DNA from: Xanthobacteraceae bacterium | Lineage (GTDB): Bacteria; Pseudomonadota; Alphaproteobacteria; Rhizobiales; Xanthobacteraceae | Length of the DNA stretch: 45,506 nucleotides | Reading direction: 5' to 3' | Assembly (NCBI GenBank): GCA_030041005.1 | Contig: JASHOR010000129.1 | Coordinates: 1-45,506, forward strand | Shown: piece after piece, positions 8,701-16,405 of the stretch | Layout of the letters: every line of letters starts with the position of its first letter | How positions within the stretch are numbered: position 1 is the stretch's first letter | Translations under genes and position numbers: made by a program | The notes under the pieces: model-generated | The model's input: the letters and a program-made list of their open reading frames with translations, nothing else | Told to the model about the DNA's origin: nothing | The model's database searches: none

Positions 8701-9201
8701 CGTGTTGCCGGTACCGTGGTGGCGCGCACCGAGCGGCGCACCCGCACCGGCACCAAGATGGGCATCATCGGTCTGTCCGATCCAAGCGGGCACTACGAGG
8801 CGGTGCTGTTCGCGGAAGGTTTGGCGCAGTACCGCGACCTCTTGGAGCCGGGCAAAGCCGTGCTGCTGTTTCTCACCGCCGAAGTTCAGGCCGAGGAAGT
8901 GCGCGCGCGCATCCAGACGGTCGAGCCGCTGGACGAGGCGGCAACGCGCATGCAGAAGGGGCTGCGGGTCTTCCTGCGCAACGAACAGCCGCTCGCTGCC
9001 GTGGCGCGTCGGCTCGAACCGCTGCGCAACGGCGCCGCGCGCAATGGTGCCGATCCGGCCGACGGCGAGGTGTCGATGGTGCTGCTGCTGCAAAATGGCA
9101 GCGAGGTCGAAGTCAAGCTTCCCGGCCGCTTCAAGGTTTCGCCGCAGATCGCCGGCGCCATCAAGGCGGTGAGCGGCGTGGTGACGGTCGAGGCGTTCTA
9201 A
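5707..9201 (+). CDS. dnaE: DNA polymerase III alpha subunit
   Basis: This is the replicative polymerase catalytic subunit, 1164 residues, the normal length for DnaE1. The N-terminal PHP domain starts with FVHLHVHSSYSLLEGA at residues 9-24. The polymerase core has GPGRGSGAGSLVAYAL near 378-393 and the catalytic aspartates in PDFDVDF (Asp421 and Asp423), with the third catalytic Asp at 575 in KFDFLGL. Later come the VGVFQVESAGMRR motif, the helix-hairpin-helix region and a C-terminal OB fold with the tau-binding tail. It lacks the error-prone DnaE2 features and sits in the usual place after lolCD. The start ATG at 5707 gives the family N-terminus, although the ribosome site is weak. Its stop lies only 3 bases from the convergent tctC gene. 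Confidence 0.97.
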   Translation: MPASNKSAFVHLHVHSSYSLLEGALTIARLAELAKKDRQPALALTDTDNMFGALEFSEKMASSGIQPIVGCALGIDFGDHENRAGAPGASVTNTTFPRLVLLAAREEGYRRLMRLCSRAYLETAEHERPHIKIGWLAEETGGLIALSGGPNGPLDGAFAAAQNALALARCETLQHLFGDRLYVELQRHELPGERIAEPELIDLAYARGLPLVATNEPFFATREDYEAHDALLCIAEGKLVADGERRQLSPEYRFKTRAEMAELFADLPEALAATIEIAERCAFRPRTKAPILPRFSSSRDAGAGGEEQEAEELRRAAQSGLAARLKRHGMAHGHSEEDYRDRLAYELGVIVKMKYAGYFLIVADFIQWAKAQGIPVGPGRGSGAGSLVAYALTITDLDPIRFGLLFERFLNPERISMPDFDVDFCQERRDEVIRYVQEKYGRDHVAQIITFGTLQARGVLRDVGRVLQMPYGQVDKLCKLVPQNPAHPVSLGKAIDDEPRLQAARDAEPLVRRAFDIAQKLEGLTRHASTHAAGIVIGDRPLAELVPLYRDPKSQTPVTQFNMKWVEPAGLVKFDFLGLTTLTILDRAVKLVRRRGIELDLSNVPLDDRKSFEMLARGETVGVFQVESAGMRRALVDMRPDRFEDLVVLVALYRPGPMANIPTYCARKLGHEPIDYLHPTLEPILADTFGIITYQEQVMKIAQDLAGYSLGEADLLRRAMGKKIRSEMEKQRERFLTGTVARGIGQADAEAIFEACAKFADYGFNKSHSAPYALLTYQTAYMKANYPVEFLAASMTLAMGNTDKLAEFRAEAERLGIKVEPPSINRSDVEFEVDGNAIHYALAALRGVGRQAVESIVTARGDRPFAELADFSRRINPRALNKRVLESLAAAGAFDALEPNRARVFAVTDALLATAQRTQENTLRGQSELFAGPAAPEPIVLPALEPWLPAERLQREYEAVGFFLSGHPLDDYGMALKRLRVQSWVEFSRAVKAGASAGRVAGTVVARTERRTRTGTKMGIIGLSDPSGHYEAVLFAEGLAQYRDLLEPGKAVLLFLTAEVQAEEVRARIQTVEPLDEAATRMQKGLRVFLRNEQPLAAVARRLEPLRNGAARNGADPADGEVSMVLLLQNGSEVEVKLPGRFKVSPQIAGAIKAVSGVVTVEAF

Positions 9202-9204
9202 TCT

Positions 9205-10185
9205 TCAGCTTTTCGACAACAATCCTGCGGCGCGCGCCACGGCCGACCAGCGGGCGTGTTCACTTTTGACATAGGCGGCGAATTGTTCCGGACCGAGGTA
9301 GTTCGAATCGTAGCCCTGCTTGACGAGTGCTTGCTTTGCGCTGGGTGCCTGCGGCGCGTTCTTCGTGGCTGTCGTGAGTTTTTCCACCATCGGCTTCGGC
9401 AGGCCTGCGGGCCCCATCAACCCCAGCCAGAGGCTGGTATCGAAGTTCGGCATGCCCGCTTCCGCCATTGTCGGAACGTTGGGCAGCGCGCTTGAGCGTT
9501 TTTCTGCCGCCGTCCCCAGCGCCACGAGCTTGCCGGCGGCGAGTTGGCCGATGATCGAGGAGGCCGGCGCAAAGACCATGGTGACGCGGCCCGCGATCAC
9601 ATCGGTGACGGCCTGCGGACTGCCCGGATAAGGCACGTGCAGGAGCTTTACTCCAGCGCGCTGCGCGAACAGCACTCCGGCAAGGTGCAGCAGTGTGCCC
9701 GCGCCGACCGATGCGAACGAGAGCTGGCCGGGCTTCGACTTCGCCAAGGCGATCAGCTCGGCAACGCTATGGACATTGACGCTGGGGCTGACCACGAGGA
9801 CGATGGCGATGCTGCCGAGAAGCGCGATCGGCGAAAAATCCTTGGTCAGACTCACGCGCCGATCCGGATGCACGATCTCGTCGGTCAGCGTCGACAGCGT
9901 GGGAACGAACAGCGTGTAGCCGTCGGTGGCGGCGTGGGCGACGTACTCGGCGGCGATACTCGATCCGGCGCCCGGCTTGTTCTCGACGACGACTTGCTGG
10001 CCGAGGAGCGGGTCTGCCGCTTGCGCGAAGATGCGCGCGATGACGTCGGAAGTGGCGCCGGCAGTAAATCCCACGACGAGATGGATCGGGCGCGACGGGT
10101 AGGTTTCGGCCGCCAACGCCGTGGCGGGCGACAATATGGTCGTAAGGCTGAGCAGGGACATCGTCCTGCGATCGATCAGAGGCAT
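9205..10185 (-). CDS. TctC/Bug family periplasmic solute-binding protein (copy 1)
   Basis: The 326-residue protein is a periplasmic binding protein of the tripartite tricarboxylate transporter (TctC/Bug) family, which captures small carboxylates or amides. An N-terminal signal has a twin Arg (IDRRTMSLLSL) and ends near residue 26. The mature chain begins TYPSRPIHLVVGFTAGA and keeps the family hallmarks VVVENKPGAGSSIAA, DGYTLF and LPNVPTMAEAG. I chose ATG 10185 because AGGGAGA precedes it; an upstream in-frame start at 10266 would bury the signal. It is the last of four tandem tctC genes, separated from copy 2 by 250 bases, so it may have its own promoter. By eye it matches copy 2 at about half of all positions. 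Ligand unknown. Confidence 0.88.
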   Translation of the reverse strand: MPLIDRRTMSLLSLTTILSPATALAAETYPSRPIHLVVGFTAGATSDVIARIFAQAADPLLGQQVVVENKPGAGSSIAAEYVAHAATDGYTLFVPTLSTLTDEIVHPDRRVSLTKDFSPIALLGSIAIVLVVSPSVNVHSVAELIALAKSKPGQLSFASVGAGTLLHLAGVLFAQRAGVKLLHVPYPGSPQAVTDVIAGRVTMVFAPASSIIGQLAAGKLVALGTAAEKRSSALPNVPTMAEAGMPNFDTSLWLGLMGPAGLPKPMVEKLTTATKNAPQAPSAKQALVKQGYDSNYLGPEQFAAYVKSEHARWSAVARAAGLLSKS

Positions 10186-10435
10186 TGCCGTTCTCCCTGT
10201 GAAGGCCGGTGCTTCGCGCGCCTTGTTCTCGGAAGTGTAGAAGGTCCGCCGCGGATTGTCGGCCATGTCAGTGTAGCGTCGAGCGAGTCATCTGTGATTG
10301 CGACATACTCCTGCACCCTACGGCCATGTGTCCGACCGTGCCGATGGCGAAATCGCCGGCGCGCCTCGCCCCGCGCGGCGCGTGCGTCCGTGGCTATACG
10401 CAGCCTTTGTCGTTGCCGCGGTGAAGGCGAGGGGC

Positions 10436-11416
10436 TTACGTCTTGATTCCGGAGGCCTTCACGACCACGCTCCAGCGTGCGATCTCGCTCTTGATGAAGG
10501 CGCCGAACTTGGCTGCGGTCTTATCCTCCGGCACGAAGCCCTGCTTGTGCAGCAGCTCTTTTGCCTCGGTCGTATGCATCGCCTTGTTTGCGGCTTCGGC
10601 AAGCTTCTCGACGATGGACTGCGGCGTTCCGGCCGGGGCAAGAAGACCGAACCAAAGCGGCGTGTTGAAATCCGGGATGCCGGCTTCCGCCATGGTCGGC
10701 ACGTTCGGCAGCAAGTCGGAACGCTTGTTTGCTGCGATCGCCAGCGGTCGCACTTGCCCGGCCGCAATCTGGCCAAGGACCGACGAGGCGATGGCAAAAT
10801 TCATCGCCACACGTCCGGCCATGAGATCGATGATGACCTGCGGGCTGCCGGGGTAGCTCACCGGTACCAGTTTGACGCCAGCGCGCTGCGCGTAAAGCTC
10901 GCCGCACAGATCGGGCAGGCTGCCGGGACCCACCGTGCCGAACAGGACTTGACCGGGCTTCGACTTCGCCAGCGCGGTAAAATCGGCGACGCTGTGTACG
11001 TCGAGCTTGGGGTCAACCACCATGACGATAGCGCCGGTAGCAAGCAGCGCAACCGGCGTGAAATTCCTGACGATGTCGAACGGTTCATGCGGGTGGACGA
11101 TCTTGTTGGTCAGCGTCGAGAGCGGGCACAGAAACAGCGTGTAGCCGTCGTCGGCGGCGTGGGCGACATAGCCGGCGGCGATGCTGCCTGCGGCGCCAGG
11201 CTTGTTCTCCACAACCACGTCGCCGCCGAGGGCCTGGGCCGCGCCTTTGGCAAAAATGCGTGCGACGATGTCGGAGGATGCCCCGGCGGTAAAGCCGACG
11301 ACGAGATGAACCGGTCGCGACGGAAACGCGGCCTTGGCGCCGGCGACGCGTGGCAATAACGGCAATGCGACCATACCGGACGCCAGGCCCAATAATCTTC
11401 TGCGGATCAGCTTCAT
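10436..11416 (-). CDS. TctC/Bug family periplasmic solute-binding protein (copy 2)
   Basis: This is a second TctC-type binding protein, 326 residues. The signal peptide starts MKLIRRRLLGLASGMVAL, with three Arg that could be read as a Tat motif, and ends near residue 27. GGAGGAG sits 6 bases before ATG 11416, which decides the start. The mature protein begins AFPSRPVHLVVGFTAGA and shares long identical stretches with copy 1 (VVVENKPGA, ALAKSKPGQ, PNVPTMAEAG), so the two look like products of a fairly recent duplication. It follows copy 3 by 46 bases and is probably in one transcript with copies 3 and 4. There is no membrane component beside it, so the cognate TctAB must be encoded elsewhere, or the protein has another role such as signalling. 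Confidence 0.88.
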   Translation of the reverse strand: MKLIRRRLLGLASGMVALPLLPRVAGAKAAFPSRPVHLVVGFTAGASSDIVARIFAKGAAQALGGDVVVENKPGAAGSIAAGYVAHAADDGYTLFLCPLSTLTNKIVHPHEPFDIVRNFTPVALLATGAIVMVVDPKLDVHSVADFTALAKSKPGQVLFGTVGPGSLPDLCGELYAQRAGVKLVPVSYPGSPQVIIDLMAGRVAMNFAIASSVLGQIAAGQVRPLAIAANKRSDLLPNVPTMAEAGIPDFNTPLWFGLLAPAGTPQSIVEKLAEAANKAMHTTEAKELLHKQGFVPEDKTAAKFGAFIKSEIARWSVVVKASGIKT

Positions 11417-11462
11417 CTGTGTCTCCTCCAACTCATGGCGGGTCGGTGACGCGACCCGATCA

Positions 11463-12437
11463 TCACACTTTGATGTGCGCGAACTTGATGACCTTGGCCC
11501 ATTTCACGATTTCGCTGGCGATGAATTTGCCGAAATCGGCGGGCGAGCCCGGCATCGCCGTGGCGCCGAGCGCAGCGAGCCGCGACCTGAACCTGGTGTC
11601 GGCCAGCGCTGCGTTGGTCACCCGGTTCAGCGTCTCGATGATTTCCGGCGGCGTTCCGGCCGGCGCGCCGATGCCGGACCAGGCGAAGGCCTCGTAGCCG
11701 GGCAGGGTCTCGGCGACCGTAGGTATGTCGGGCAGGGCGCCCATGCGCTTGGCGCTGGTGACGGCGAGCGCTCGCAGCGTGCCGGCCTTGATGAAACCGA
11801 TGGCAGAGCCTGCCGTGGTGAATACGATCTGAACCTGACCGCGCAGCAGGTCGGTGAGTGCTGGAGCCTCGCCTCTGTACGGCACGTCGATCAGATTGAG
11901 CCCCGCCATCATGTTGAACAACTCGCCGGCGACCTGGCCGGTTGAGCCGATGCCGCCCGAACCCATGTTGATCTTGCTGGAATTGACTTTCGCATAGCTG
12001 ATGAATTGCGGCAGCGATTCGACCGACAGGCTGGGATTGACCGCGACAATAAGTGGCAAGCGCTCGATGCCTGCAACCGGCGCAATGTCGCGCCTGAAAT
12101 CAAAATCGAGATCTTTGTAGAGCGTGGCGTTGATGGCCGCCGGCGAACCGTCGATCAGGAGTGTGTAGCCGTCGGGCGCTGAATGAGCGACCACGCCGGT
12201 GCCGAGACTGGTTCCCGCGCCCGGCCGGTTCTCGACGACGAATTGCCGGCCGAGGTGCTCCGACAGCCAGTGGGCGATCAGGCGACCGACAATATCGAAC
12301 GTACCGCCCGGCGGCACGGGAACCAGGAGCCGCACCGGCTTTGTCGGATAGGAGTATGCGCGCGAGGACCGCGATACGGCCGCCAACGCCGCGGCGCCGG
12401 TTGTCAGACGCAGCACTCTCCTGCGAGCTAATTTCAT
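11463..12437 (-). CDS. TctC/Bug family periplasmic solute-binding protein (copy 3)
   Basis: This 324-residue TctC family protein is more distant from copies 1 and 2. The signal peptide MKLARRRVLRLTTGAAALA has a twin Arg and a small-residue cleavage zone near 24-26. The mature part starts SYPTKPVRLLVPVPPGG, with the PPGG turn found in many Bug proteins, then VVENRPGAGTSLG and DGYTLL. ATG 12437 has GGGGA 7 bases upstream; a TTG six bases earlier is possible but unlikely. The conserved DVPYRGEAPALTDLLRGQ segment lines the ligand cleft in known structures. The ligand cannot be predicted from this sequence. The gene is 55 bases downstream of copy 4 and likely cotranscribed. Confidence 0.88.
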   Translation of the reverse strand: MKLARRRVLRLTTGAAALAAVSRSSRAYSYPTKPVRLLVPVPPGGTFDIVGRLIAHWLSEHLGRQFVVENRPGAGTSLGTGVVAHSAPDGYTLLIDGSPAAINATLYKDLDFDFRRDIAPVAGIERLPLIVAVNPSLSVESLPQFISYAKVNSSKINMGSGGIGSTGQVAGELFNMMAGLNLIDVPYRGEAPALTDLLRGQVQIVFTTAGSAIGFIKAGTLRALAVTSAKRMGALPDIPTVAETLPGYEAFAWSGIGAPAGTPPEIIETLNRVTNAALADTRFRSRLAALGATAMPGSPADFGKFIASEIVKWAKVIKFAHIKV

Positions 12438-12492
12438 CGTCAATCCCCAAACATCGTCCCTGCCTGACGAAGCTGCGAACGCCGATTTCCGA

Positions 12493-13470
12493 TCATTCCG
12501 ACTTGCCGTTCGCGAAGTTCACGACCCTCGCCCATTTGTCGGTTTCCGCCGAGATGAATTTGGTAAATTCCGCGGGCGAACTGGCGACGATTGTGCCGCC
12601 GAGACCGGCAAGGCGTTCTTGCATCCTGGCATCGCCAAGTGCGGCATTGATCTGGCGGTTCAGCGTGTCAACGATTGGCGTGGATGTCTCCTTGGGTGCG
12701 CCAACGCCGATCCATTGGGTGGCGACAAAGCCGGGCACGAATTCGGCTGCCGCAGGAACATCCGGCAAAAGCTTGGAGCGTGTTGCACCGGTGACCGCCA
12801 AGGCACGCAATGCGCCGGATCTGACGTGATCGATAAGCAGTAAAACCGTGCCGATCACGCCCTGAACCTGCCCGCTCAATGCGTCGGTCACCGCGGCCGG
12901 GCCGCCGCGGTAGGGCACGAGCACGATGTCGATGTCGGCCATGATCTTGAACAATTGTCCGCTGACGAATTGCGGCGAGCCGGCGCCCGGAGTGCCGATG
13001 TTGATTTTGCCCGGGGTTTCCTTCGCCGCGGCGATGAATTCCGGAAGCGTGCGGACGGGAAACGACGACTGCACCGCGATCAAGTTGGGCAGGCTGAGGA
13101 TGCTGCCGACCGGAGCGATGTCACGGGCGAAATCGAGATTGAGCTTCTGATAGACGGCCGGATTGATGACATCCGAGGCGGTGACCAGCAATAGCGTGTA
13201 GCCGTCCGCCGGACTGCGTGCGACCGTTTGCGCGGCAACCGCGCCGGCGGCGCCGTCGCGATCCTCGATCACGAACGTTTGGCCGAGCCGCTGCGTCAAC
13301 TGTTGTCCGATCAGCCGCGCCACGACGTCGGGAGAACTGCCCGGAGGGCTGCCGACGATGAGGCGCACCGGGCGCGTCGGATAGTCCGTTGCGGTTGAGG
13401 CCCGCGCCGCGGCCGGCATGGCAGCCAGTGCAGCGGTCAACGACAGGAAATGCCTGCGCTGAAGTGTCAC
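12493..13470 (-). CDS. TctC/Bug family periplasmic solute-binding protein (copy 4)
   Basis: This is the first gene of the tandem tctC run, 325 residues, starting at GTG 13470 with GAGG upstream. Its leader MTLQRRHFLSLTAALAA is the clearest Tat-like signal of the four (Q-R-R-H-F-L). The mature part begins DYPTRPVRLIVGSPPGS and is closer in style to copy 3 (shared PVRL, YRGGPAAVTDALSGQ and LPDVPAAAEF segments). It is transcribed away from the isochorismatase-like gene at 13686, and the 215-base gap between them should hold divergent promoters. That arrangement hints that hydrolase and binding proteins serve one uptake-and-degradation function, but this is inference from position only. Confidence 0.88.
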   Translation of the reverse strand: MTLQRRHFLSLTAALAAMPAAARASTATDYPTRPVRLIVGSPPGSSPDVVARLIGQQLTQRLGQTFVIEDRDGAAGAVAAQTVARSPADGYTLLLVTASDVINPAVYQKLNLDFARDIAPVGSILSLPNLIAVQSSFPVRTLPEFIAAAKETPGKINIGTPGAGSPQFVSGQLFKIMADIDIVLVPYRGGPAAVTDALSGQVQGVIGTVLLLIDHVRSGALRALAVTGATRSKLLPDVPAAAEFVPGFVATQWIGVGAPKETSTPIVDTLNRQINAALGDARMQERLAGLGGTIVASSPAEFTKFISAETDKWARVVNFANGKSE

Positions 13471-13685
13471 CGCAATCCTCGGAAGCGCGCTTGCCGCCCC
13501 TGTGGCGGGGGTTGGTCCGGGCCTGGTGCGGCCAAGGCCGTCACTCTAACCCATTTTTCGCCATCAGCCTTCAGCGGCTTTGCGACGCCGCGTTGCGCCG
13601 GTCCCGTTGCGGCGCGCGGACATCTCGGTCCGCCGGGGTATACTGGCCGCCTCGGCTGGACAAATCCGGCCCGCGGAGAAGCGCC

Positions 13686-14396
13686 ATGGCATCCATCGAT
13701 CAGTTCAACGATCATTGCTGGAAGGACGTCGTTCCCGAAAGCGACCTCAAGCTCTATACGGGATGGCGGCGCGAAACCTTTGTCGGGCCGCGCCCGGCGC
13801 TGCTTGCCATCGATCTCTACGATCTCGTTTACCGCGGCGGACCGTTGCCGCCGGCCCAGATCAACGATCGCTACGTTAATACCTGCGGCGTCTTCGCCCA
13901 CCGCGCCATCGCGCCGACCAAGGAGCTCCTTGCCGCGGCGCGCCGGGCCGGCATTCCTATCTTCTTCTGCACGCAGGATACGCGGCCGAACAATCGGCCG
14001 CCGGGCGCGGTCTCGACCCGCCGCAGGGTTGACGTGCCGGTGGACGGCTATGCGATCTATCACGAGTTCACTGTCGAGCCCGACGACATCCTGATCACCA
14101 AGCAGCGCGCCAGCATCTTTCAGGGCACGCCCCTTTATTCGCATCTGTCGATCCTCGGCGTGAACAGCCTCATCGTGTGCGGTGAAAGCACGTCGGGCTG
14201 CGTGCGGGCAAGCGTTGTCGACGGCTATTCCAGCGGTTATCACGTGACCGTCGTGGAAGAGTGCACCTACGACCGCGCCGAGTTGACCCACAAAGTCAAC
14301 CTGTTCGACATGCATCACAAATACGCCGACGTGATGCATATCGACGAGGTGCTGGCGTATCTGGGGTCGTCGAGCCTGCCGCGTGCGGCGGAGTAA
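13686..14396 (+). CDS. Isochorismatase-fold hydrolase (cysteine hydrolase family)
   Basis: The 236-residue protein belongs to the isochorismatase-like hydrolases, which include N-carbamoylsarcosine amidase, maleamate amidase and nicotinamidase. The expected catalytic triad is visible: Asp43 in LLAIDLYDLVY, Lys139 in ITKQRASIFQGT, and Cys172 in GESTSGCVRASVVDGYS. With a nucleophilic Cys present, an amidase role is more likely than isochorismate cleavage. The N-terminal 30 residues are an extension before the fold. I chose ATG 13686 because GGAGAAG lies just upstream; the frame stays open further upstream but without coding character. It is divergent from the tctC array. The substrate is not determinable here; an amide of a small carboxylic acid is a reasonable guess. 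Confidence 0.85.
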   Translation: MASIDQFNDHCWKDVVPESDLKLYTGWRRETFVGPRPALLAIDLYDLVYRGGPLPPAQINDRYVNTCGVFAHRAIAPTKELLAAARRAGIPIFFCTQDTRPNNRPPGAVSTRRRVDVPVDGYAIYHEFTVEPDDILITKQRASIFQGTPLYSHLSILGVNSLIVCGESTSGCVRASVVDGYSSGYHVTVVEECTYDRAELTHKVNLFDMHHKYADVMHIDEVLAYLGSSSLPRAAE

Positions 14397-14480
14397 TCCG
14401 ATCGACTTCGAATCTTTGACGCCGAGCGTTCCGCGCGCTAACCGCATCGCGCAATCAAGCGACGGCGCGGGCGAAACGGA

Positions 14481-16214
14481 ATGCTTCGGATCGACAATCT
14501 CATTTTTAGCGCGTGGGGCCGGCGCTTCTTTGATTCGGCGAGCGTCGCGATTCCTGCCGGTGCCAAGGTCGGCCTCGTCGGGCGCAACGGTGTCGGCAAA
14601 TCGACGCTCTTCAAGCTGATCAAAGGCGATTTGATCCCGCAGGGCGGGGATATCGTGCTGCCAAAGCATGCCCAAATCGGATCGGTCGATCAGGAGCATC
14701 CGGCGACGCCCGTCAGTCTGTTGGACACGATTTTGGCGGCTGACACCCGGCGCGATGCGCTCAATGCAAAACTGGAAACCGCCGCGCCCGAGGAACTCGC
14801 CGAAATCTACCAGGAGCTCAACGCCATCGACGCAGACCGCGCGCCGGCACGGGCTGCGGAAATCTTGAGTGGCCTCGGCTTTGCCAATCCCGATCTGGGG
14901 CGCTCCATGGCGGAGTTTTCCGGCGGCTGGCGCATGCGGGTGGCGCTCGCGGCGGCCTTGTTCGCCGAGCCGGATCTGCTCCTGCTCGACGAGCCGACCA
15001 ACTACCTCGATCTCGAGGGTGCGCTCTGGCTCGAAGCGCGTCTGAAGAAATATCCGCATACCGCACTGATCGTGAGTCACGATCGAGAGCTTCTGAACAA
15101 CTCGGTCGACGCCATTCTGCATCTGAGCGCAGGCAAACTTACGCTCTACAACGGCGGCTATAACCAGTTTGAAACCCAGCGCGCGGAAAAGACTAGGCTT
15201 CAGGCCGCAACGCGCGCCAAACAGGAAGTCGAACGCGCGCACCTGCAGCGTTTCATCGATCGTTTTCGCGCCAAGGCCAGCAAGGCGACGCAGGCGCAGT
15301 CGCGGATCAAACGTTTGGCAAAACTCGAACCGATCGCAGCTCCGCTCGAGGAGCGCGTCGCGCCGTTCATCCTGCCGTCGCCACGCCGCCCTTTGGCGCC
15401 GCCGCTGATTCAGCTCGAAGCGGCGGCGGTGGGCTACGGTGGCGCGCCGGTGCTCCGCAATCTCAACCTGCGTCTCGACGTCGACGACCGCATCGGTCTT
15501 CTTGGCGTCAACGGTGCCGGCAAGACGACTTTCGCCAAGATGCTCGCGAGTGCACTGCCGCTGCAATCCGGCCGGATGATCCGCGAGAACCGGATCAAGG
15601 TCGGCTGGTTTCACCAGCATCAGATTGAAGCGCTCGATGCCATCGACACGCCGTTGGATATTATTCGCCGCGCCATGCCCGATGAGTCCGAATCGGCCCG
15701 CCGCTCGCGGCTGGCGCAGTTCGGACTGTCATTCGAGAAGCAGGACACGACCGTCGGCAATCTGTCTGGTGGCGAGCGTGCGCGGCTCTTGCTCAATCTT
15801 GTCGCGATGGGTGAGCCGCATCTCTTGATCCTCGACGAGCCGACCAACCACCTCGACATCGACAGCCGGCGTGCAATGCTCGACGCGCTGAACGATTACG
15901 AGGGCGCAGTCATCATCATCACCCACGATCGTTCGTTGATCGAACTGGTGGCGGACCGGCTGTGGCTGACTGCCGACGGCCATATCAAGGCCTTCAAGGG
16001 CGACATGGACGACTATGCCCGTTTTGTCCTGGAACGGGCCAAGGCAGGGAGCCGGCCGTCCCAGGACGCCGAAAAAACGGGCCCCCGGCCGCAAGGGCAG
16101 CGCTCCGACGTGGCTGACGCGAAGGCCGTCCTTACCCGCGAGCAGCTTGCGGCCCGTCAAGCGCGTTACGCCGCCAAAAAGGCTGCAAAGCTCAAGCGCC
16201 GGGGCAGTCGTTAA
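14481..16214 (+). CDS. ABC-F family ATPase
   Basis: This 577-residue soluble protein has two ABC ATPase domains and no membrane segment, so it is an ABC-F protein acting on ribosomes and not a transporter. Domain 1 has Walker A GRNGVGKST (residues 34-42), signature FSGGWRMRVALA and Walker B LLLLDEPTNYLD. The linker with basic coiled-coil character lies at about 235-305. Domain 2 has GVNGAGKTT near 341-350, signature LSGGERARLL and LLILDEPTNHLD. The last 60 residues are a basic tail ending KKAAKLKRRGSR. Both catalytic Glu residues are present. It resembles the YheS/Uup group of translation factors; I cannot tell which. The ribosome site is weak, but ATG 14481 gives the expected N-terminus. Confidence 0.9.
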   Translation: MLRIDNLIFSAWGRRFFDSASVAIPAGAKVGLVGRNGVGKSTLFKLIKGDLIPQGGDIVLPKHAQIGSVDQEHPATPVSLLDTILAADTRRDALNAKLETAAPEELAEIYQELNAIDADRAPARAAEILSGLGFANPDLGRSMAEFSGGWRMRVALAAALFAEPDLLLLDEPTNYLDLEGALWLEARLKKYPHTALIVSHDRELLNNSVDAILHLSAGKLTLYNGGYNQFETQRAEKTRLQAATRAKQEVERAHLQRFIDRFRAKASKATQAQSRIKRLAKLEPIAAPLEERVAPFILPSPRRPLAPPLIQLEAAAVGYGGAPVLRNLNLRLDVDDRIGLLGVNGAGKTTFAKMLASALPLQSGRMIRENRIKVGWFHQHQIEALDAIDTPLDIIRRAMPDESESARRSRLAQFGLSFEKQDTTVGNLSGGERARLLLNLVAMGEPHLLILDEPTNHLDIDSRRAMLDALNDYEGAVIIITHDRSLIELVADRLWLTADGHIKAFKGDMDDYARFVLERAKAGSRPSQDAEKTGPRPQGQRSDVADAKAVLTREQLAARQARYAAKKAAKLKRRGSR

Positions 16215-16256
16215 GTCCGGCGAGGTCCGGGGCTCGCTTCCGGAGCCGCGTTCAGG

Positions 16257-16286
16257 TTGCGCTGTCGGGCCACATGCCTATATAAG
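16257..16286 (+). promoter_or_regulatory. Possible housekeeping promoter for rpsB–tsf
   Basis: TTGCGC at 16257-16262 is followed after 16 bases by TATATA (16279-16284), or after 18 bases by TATAAG. It lies about 120 bases before the rpsB start, in the gap after the ABC-F gene. The -10 is a good match in an otherwise GC-rich stretch; the -35 matches only moderately. Confidence 0.4.
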
Positions 16287-16405
16287 GCACCCAACTCACA
16301 CGCGGGCCTTGGCTTCGGAAGGAGCCGTCCGGTGTCCGGCCAAGAGGGTTACCTCGCAGGGCCGGGCTCATCGGTCCGCGGCGGATCAACCGGAGAACCA
16401 TCGTT

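Noticed and set aside
13467-15620. 717-residue minus-strand open frame antisense to the hydrolase and ABC-F genes
   Set aside because: It mirrors two clear genes on the plus strand and is rich in Arg, His, Ala and Gly, as expected for a GC-rich antisense frame.
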